From Gracilaria caudata (taxonomy: Eukaryota; Rhodophyta; Florideophyceae; Gracilariales; Gracilariaceae): 10,463 bases of DNA. The notes below the pieces were generated by a model that saw nothing but the letters and a program-made list of their open reading frames with translations, made no database searches and was not told the origin of the DNA. Below are positions 6,968 to 10,463 of the stretch, piece by piece. The stretch covers positions 1 to 10,463 of the forward strand of contig JASCIV010000906.1 in the NCBI GenBank assembly GCA_030374735.1, read 5' to 3'. Made by a program: the position numbers and the translations under genes. Numbering within the stretch: position 1 is the stretch's first letter; the number at the start of each line of letters is the position of its first letter.

Positions 6968-6988
6968 CGGCGTCTCTGGCAGACGCCG
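6968..6988. repeat. 8-bp GC-rich stem-loop
   Basis: CGGCGTCT (6968-6975) pairs perfectly with AGACGCCG (6981-6988) around a CTGGC loop. No T run follows that would suggest a polymerase III terminator. It lies about 365 bp past the DUS3 stop, in the gap before the transporter gene. It may be part of a structured RNA or of the DUS3 3' untranslated region. Confidence 0.4.
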
Positions 6989-7473
6989 CTGGATTGTGAG
7001 GCGAAACGGCGGCAGTACAGACTAGTAGCATGAGCGTGATGTTGTGGATGACCCCCCTTTTGCTCTGCAATGACGTAATCAGGAAACTACTCCTTCATCA
7101 TACCCCCAAATCTGATCTGCTCGGCTCCATTTCAACGGGGCTATATTGTTCCAGCCGCCTCGACCACATGCGGTACAATGAAGACTTGCGGAGCACTTGG
7201 GGCTACACAGCAGTTAGCTTCTGCGCCGAGTTAAGGACTATGATCGCTGGCCTTCGCTCTCTTAGAGCCTCACCTTTCAAATACACGACGGCGATAGGGC
7301 GGTGTCTAAACCGGTAGAACGGCAGAAGGGATGAGTGCTTGCTCTCCTGTTCAAAATCATTCTGAAAAAGACGAAACCGGTATTTCGTAAACCAAATTTA
7401 AAGTTTGAATAATGCAATTGCAAAGTAACTAAAAAGAGTTTAGTCGTGCGGTTCGACCAAACTTCCGATGTTC

Positions 7474-7488
7474 GTCATGCGGCATGAC
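7474..7488. repeat. 15-bp perfect palindrome (7+1+7) upstream of MFSD5
   Basis: GTCATGC and GCATGAC flank a single G, about 450 bp upstream of the transporter start codon. The geometry is the same as the palindromes at 674-688 and 4621-4635, though the sequences differ. It is a plausible dimeric factor site with no known identity. Confidence 0.45.
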
Positions 7489-7939
7489 TCGTAAGACATC
7501 GAGACACAAAGCCGCTCGAGGTTATGCTATCTTCGTAGAAGGGTATTCGAGATGCGGTGGGCGCCTGACCATATTTACTCGTTGCTCATGACATCTTGTT
7601 CACAAGGTGTGGGGCTCTACCTGCAGATACCTCCGCATTTCGAAATTCCCTTGCAAAGTCCTTTTCAAACGTGTCGTTGCTTATGCGTTGTCTTCGTGCT
7701 GTAAGCGTTATGACTCGGAAGAGCCAAGCCAGGGAAGAAAAACATGGCCCCATCCACCCTCGCGACCACTGAGGGTAGAGAACTGCACGTCGAAGCAACT
7801 CTTTTCCATAGGTTTTGCATCTGCGACTTGCTCAAGCATTAGTTCCAATGCCAGCAGCAACTCAATCGTACTCTCCCATTTGACTTCATCGCACGCCCGT
7901 TTACAAGGGACATGAGCGTGCACTACGTCTTGCACAATT

Positions 7940-9286
7940 ATGTATCACAGCTCGTTCTGCGCACTGGTGTCAGCAACCGTATGCACGCACTTCCTCACTC
8001 GTCGCTTCCAGAAGGAAGTGCAAACCAAACAAGAGCTCTACACAGAAGATAACTCTTTCCGCAAGTTCCAAACAAACTATCTCTTGGTGTACTTCCTGGC
8101 TGTGGCCGCTGATTGGGTGCAAGGACCGTACGTCTACGCCCTTTATTCCTACTATGGATTTGCCAAGACGGAGATAGCGCGATTGTACATTACTGGCTTT
8201 GCTTCCTCCGCTGTGTTTGGCACAATCGTCGCCTCTGTTGCCGACAAGTACGGCAGAAGGAACAATGCCTTCGTCTACTGCTTAACCTACATTCTCTCTT
8301 GCGCTACAAAGCACTCACCCAACTTCTGGATGCTACTACTGGGACGCGTTTTAGGTGGCATTGCATACTCTATTTTGTTCTCTGCGTTCGAAGCATGGAT
8401 GGTGTACGAGCATCATGACAGAGGATTCGACTCCTCGCAGCTTGGAATTACCTTTGCGCGCGCGCAGTTCGGCAATGGCATCATCGCAATTGGAGCAGGC
8501 CAGGTTGCCGGATGGTTTGCTGATCGATATGGCAAAGTGATGCCGTTTGACGTTTCCATATTGGTTTTGCTCGTTCTTGCAATAATTCTAGCCTCAACAT
8601 GGACTGAGAACTACGGTGATGCGCAGCAGAGCATCGGAGGTGGTTTCGCTCGAGCTTGGGTTTCGCTGCTTTCAGATGAGAAAATACTACTGCTTGGAGT
8701 GAGTCAAGCTGCGTTTGAGGGCGCCATGTACACTTTCACGTTCGTATGGACTCCTGCGCTACAAACCGCGAAGGGACAAATAGGAGAGATCCCGCACGGA
8801 ACAATTTTCTCGTCGTTCATGGCTGCAACCATGATTGGGAGTAACCTTTTCGCGTTCTGGCAGCGAACTATGAAAGTAGAAGTATTGATGCGAAATGTGT
8901 TCGCCGTAGCAGCGGCGGTGTTCACGCTCGCCACTCTTTCTGGCAAGATTGAAGTGGTTTATGGAGGATTCCTCGTTTTTGAGATTCTGTGCGGGATTTA
9001 CTTCCCAGGAATGGCTACGATGAGAGCACCATACATCCCGGAAGAAAGCAGAAGCGCAATTCTTAACTTCTTTCGGGTCCCTCTGAATCTCATCGTTGTT
9101 GTCGCGTTGTACGAAGACCTAGAAGTGAAAACAGTGTTCGCGTTGTGTGCGTGCTTGATGCTTATTGCGGTGATTAGCCAGCAACGTTTGATGAGATTAG
9201 CAAGATACGCACCATGTGATGAGGAAGACGTTGAAGGGGCCGAGGCAAAGAAATCCAAGGAAGGGGCAGAGGAGGAACAGAGATGA
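7940..9286 (+). CDS. Molybdate-anion transporter, MFSD5/MOT2 family
   Basis: The 448-aa protein is a major facilitator superfamily membrane protein of the MFSD5/MOT2 family, which takes up molybdate for molybdenum-cofactor enzymes. It is hydrophobic throughout, with about 12 membrane segments. Family landmarks are FLAVAADWVQGPYVYALY (52-69), the MFS motif A-like SVADKYGRR (99-107), LLLGRVLGG (132-140), LFSAFEAWMVYEH (146-158) and TFARAQFGNG (171-180). LLSDEKILLLGVSQAAFEG (243-261), FVWTPAL (268-274), IFSSFMAATMIGSNLF (289-304), CGIYFPGMATMRAPYIPE (351-368) and ILNFFRVPLN (374-383) follow. The ATG at 7940 has A at -3 and places a short hydrophobic stretch at 5-19, as in the human homologue. 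The C-terminal tail (426-448) is Glu-rich and charged, so probably cytosolic. The gene is intronless and converges on LSM5. The family is clear. The molybdate substrate is taken from characterised relatives. Confidence 0.92.
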   Translation: MYHSSFCALVSATVCTHFLTRRFQKEVQTKQELYTEDNSFRKFQTNYLLVYFLAVAADWVQGPYVYALYSYYGFAKTEIARLYITGFASSAVFGTIVASVADKYGRRNNAFVYCLTYILSCATKHSPNFWMLLLGRVLGGIAYSILFSAFEAWMVYEHHDRGFDSSQLGITFARAQFGNGIIAIGAGQVAGWFADRYGKVMPFDVSILVLLVLAIILASTWTENYGDAQQSIGGGFARAWVSLLSDEKILLLGVSQAAFEGAMYTFTFVWTPALQTAKGQIGEIPHGTIFSSFMAATMIGSNLFAFWQRTMKVEVLMRNVFAVAAAVFTLATLSGKIEVVYGGFLVFEILCGIYFPGMATMRAPYIPEESRSAILNFFRVPLNLIVVVALYEDLEVKTVFALCACLMLIAVISQQRLMRLARYAPCDEEDVEGAEAKKSKEGAEEEQR

Positions 9287-9681
9287 CAGTTTTCTTGATC
9301 GTACGAACCATTGACATAGGCAGAGCCTTGATTTCCACGACTAAAGCTTGACTCGTCTATGTGCTCAGCGACCGGTTTTAGAACTGCAGTGCGAGTGAAT
9401 TCTCGGAGAGTCAAAGACTTGCACCAATATGCACCGTGCTAGTGGTTGGGAGCACGGGCACTTTGCTTTTCGGTGACCGTCGGTTTGCATCGTAAATTGG
9501 TAACATGAGTTGTTCAGAGTACAAACTGACGAATCACTCGACATGGAATCGATTACCCGTACTACGAATGCCGGTGGAAAATTACGGAAACAACAAGTGT
9601 GAGCAGTGAGTCAATTTTGGGCGCTCTGTCGGGTGAGACGTGTTGAATGAGGTCATGTGTCCAACACGTCTTCGAGAAACC
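9287..9681. other. Convergent intergenic region between the MFSD5 gene and LSM5
   Basis: These 395 bp carry the 3' ends of both facing genes. No coding frame stands out. The notable element is the long stem-loop at 9636-9671, next to the LSM5 stop. TGCACC occurs twice at about 9420-9436, which is probably chance. Confidence 0.65.
9636..9671 (-). other. 10-bp perfect stem-loop in the LSM5 3' region
   Basis: AGACGTGTTG (9636-9645) and CAACACGTCT (9662-9671) are perfect reverse complements around a 16-base loop. On the minus strand the stem starts 11 nt past the LSM5 stop, so it should be in the LSM5 3' untranslated region. It could equally lie at the end of a long transporter transcript. A G:U pair would extend the stem in plus-strand RNA. 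This is the strongest inverted repeat I found in the window. Possible roles are 3'-end processing, RNA stability or protein binding. No T run follows, so polymerase III termination is unlikely. Confidence 0.6.
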
Positions 9682-10063
9682 TCAATAAGGCGGTGATTTG
9701 TCTGGGCCTTCTGATCCCGGAACGAGCAGACAGACGTTGCTTCCATTCAACAAAATCTTATCTAGCTGCTTCTTCGTAGTTCCTTCCGGTGAGTATTCAT
9801 ATTCAGTAACGTCCTCGAGAACCTGAAATCGAGAGGCATGAGGCTTGGTTAGTGAGAGCAATGAATAAGCGATGATACCGCCACTGTGGAAATTAGGCGC
9901 TTAATGTGCAACTTACGATGTTTACGAATTCGTCAAAGCCTCGTAAAATACCGACCAGTTCCTTCTCACCGCGCATAATGATCCAGATGCGACTACCGAT
10001 GCATTTGTCGACAAGCTCAAGAGGAAGGATTTGAGGAACGGGAGTCGACTCCTTCGACGACAT
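9682..10063 (-). CDS. LSM5: U6 snRNA-associated Sm-like protein LSm5, two exons
   Basis: Two exons, 9917-10063 and 9682-9822, join in frame to give a 95-aa LSm5 protein. LSm5 is a subunit of the LSm2-8 ring that binds the U6 snRNA 3' end in the nucleus and of the LSm1-7 ring in cytoplasmic mRNA decay. Exon 1 (49 codons) holds LPLELVDKCIGSRIW (13-27) and the start of the Sm1 motif, LVGILRGFDEFVNI (36-49). Exon 2 (46 codons plus TGA) continues with VLEDVTEYEYSPEG (50-63) and the Sm2 motif ILLNGSNVCLLVPG (72-85), ending in a short tail. Length and residues match human LSm5 closely. The ATG at 10061-10063 has G at -3. The intron is phase 0 and splits Sm1 between Ile49 and Val50. Neither exon alone encodes the whole fold, so simple ORF calling misses this gene. 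Confidence 0.95.
9823..9916 (-). other. LSM5 intron, 94 nt
   Basis: Read on the minus strand the intron begins GTAAGT (9916-9911) and ends TTTCAG (9828-9823). A CACTAAC branch-site match lies at 9854-9848, about 26 nt from the acceptor. Splicing restores a perfect LSm5 reading frame across the junction. It is the only intron in the window that I can support, and it is a classic U2-type intron with a near-consensus branch site. Confidence 0.93.
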
Positions 10064-10463
10064 TTCGAAGACTATTTGGAGTTGATTTGCGGATCAAGCT
10101 GCACACTGGAGAACTGCCTGCGTAGTTGATGATTCCACACCGCTGTGGCTACGAATGAGGTAGATACACAATATAGCGTTTTGCGTAGGAGGGTTATCAG
10201 AGGGTTATCCTTATATTCGTGTGTTCTGGTCTCGTGAGCCAAAGAAAGTTCTGAAGTAGAACGCTACCCTTGTACAGAAGATCAAAATAAATCACGTTTT
10301 CACTACAGAGAGTATGCTCGATATAGTGCACCCCTTCAACAGTGCACGCTCTTTGCAGTGCACAGAAATCGTGCTGGCACAAAACCCCACACGTGTACAT
10401 TTGTACGAATAATCAAGACGAAAATATAAGTTTTCTTCAATTACCGTACAGTGCCAACACTAT
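10064..10463. promoter_or_regulatory. LSM5 upstream region
   Basis: These 400 bp precede the LSM5 start on the minus strand and should hold its promoter, possibly shared with a gene beyond the window edge. I see no coding sequence. Notable are a direct repeat of AGGGTTATC at 10190-10198 and 10201-10209, three AGTGCAC copies at exact 16-bp steps (10325-10363), a G-box-like ACACGTGT at 10389-10396, and GTAC at 10272, 10395, 10403 and 10446. Confidence 0.55.
10325..10363. repeat. Three AGTGCAC motifs at 16-bp intervals
   Basis: AGTGCAC occurs at 10325-10331, 10341-10347 and 10357-10363, exactly 16 bp apart each time, while the nine bases between copies differ. Each contains the palindrome GTGCAC. 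The constant spacing with unrelated spacers suggests phased binding sites rather than a decayed tandem duplication. They lie 260-300 bp upstream of the LSM5 start. Confidence 0.5.

Larger units (their letters stand above)
6604..7939. other. Long intergenic region between DUS3 and the MFSD5 gene
   Basis: These 1.34 kb hold no protein I recognise. Open frames of 60-100 codons occur on both strands and none shows a domain. The region should contain the DUS3 3' end and the transporter promoter. Visible structure includes a TATA-like CTATAAAATA at 6831-6840 (about 1.1 kb from the next start, so of doubtful meaning), an 8-bp hairpin at 6968-6988, a 10-bp palindrome TGCAATTGCA at 7413-7422 and a 15-bp palindrome at 7474-7488. 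I found no tRNA or snRNA. Confidence 0.6.

Noticed and set aside
7079..7100. Box C-like TGATGA and box D-like CTGA on the minus strand
   Set aside because: The boxes are only about 13 nt apart and no terminal stem is visible, so a C/D snoRNA is not supported.
7450..7456. GGTTCGA, like a tRNA B-box (also at 1203-1209)
   Set aside because: No A-box, acceptor stem or anticodon arm can be folded around either site.

Overview
The window looks like an intron-poor nuclear genome from a photosynthetic eukaryote. Four long single-exon genes and one two-exon gene all encode eukaryote-type proteins, spaced 0.4 to 1.3 kb apart on both strands. There are no bacterial operons or Shine-Dalgarno sites. The one intron I can support has GTAAGT/CAG ends and a CACTAAC branch site. 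GC content is near 50% by eye. The glycerate kinase has a plastid-type presequence with a phenylalanine close to its start. Together these suggest a red alga of the intron-poor kind (Porphyridium- or cyanidiophyte-like). The organism is an inference and no marker gene fixes it.

Layout. 1-1235: non-coding apart from one weak 59-codon ORF, with inverted repeats and a possible 3' splice site. 1236-2234 (+): METTL2/6/8-type tRNA m3C methyltransferase. 2235-2607: convergent gap with one hairpin. 2608-3837 (-): D-glycerate 3-kinase with a presequence. 3838-4920: 1.1-kb divergent promoter region, GC-rich near the kinase and AT-rich near DUS3. 4921-6603 (+): tRNA-dihydrouridine synthase 3 without the usual CCCH zinc fingers. 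6604-7939: 1.3-kb gap. 7940-9286 (+): MFSD5/MOT2-type molybdate-anion transporter. 9287-9681: convergent gap containing a strong hairpin. 9682-10063 (-): LSm5 in two exons. 10064-10463: LSM5 upstream region with a 16-bp-periodic motif.

The genes do not form a pathway. Two modify tRNA (m3C and dihydrouridine) and LSm5 acts on U6 snRNA and mRNA decay. The kinase completes photorespiration and the transporter supplies molybdate. I see no mobile element, CRISPR array, tRNA or rRNA, and no convincing new multi-gene system. The most interesting material is non-coding: several perfect short palindromes, a 10-bp-stem hairpin just past the LSM5 stop, and periodic or repeated promoter motifs.
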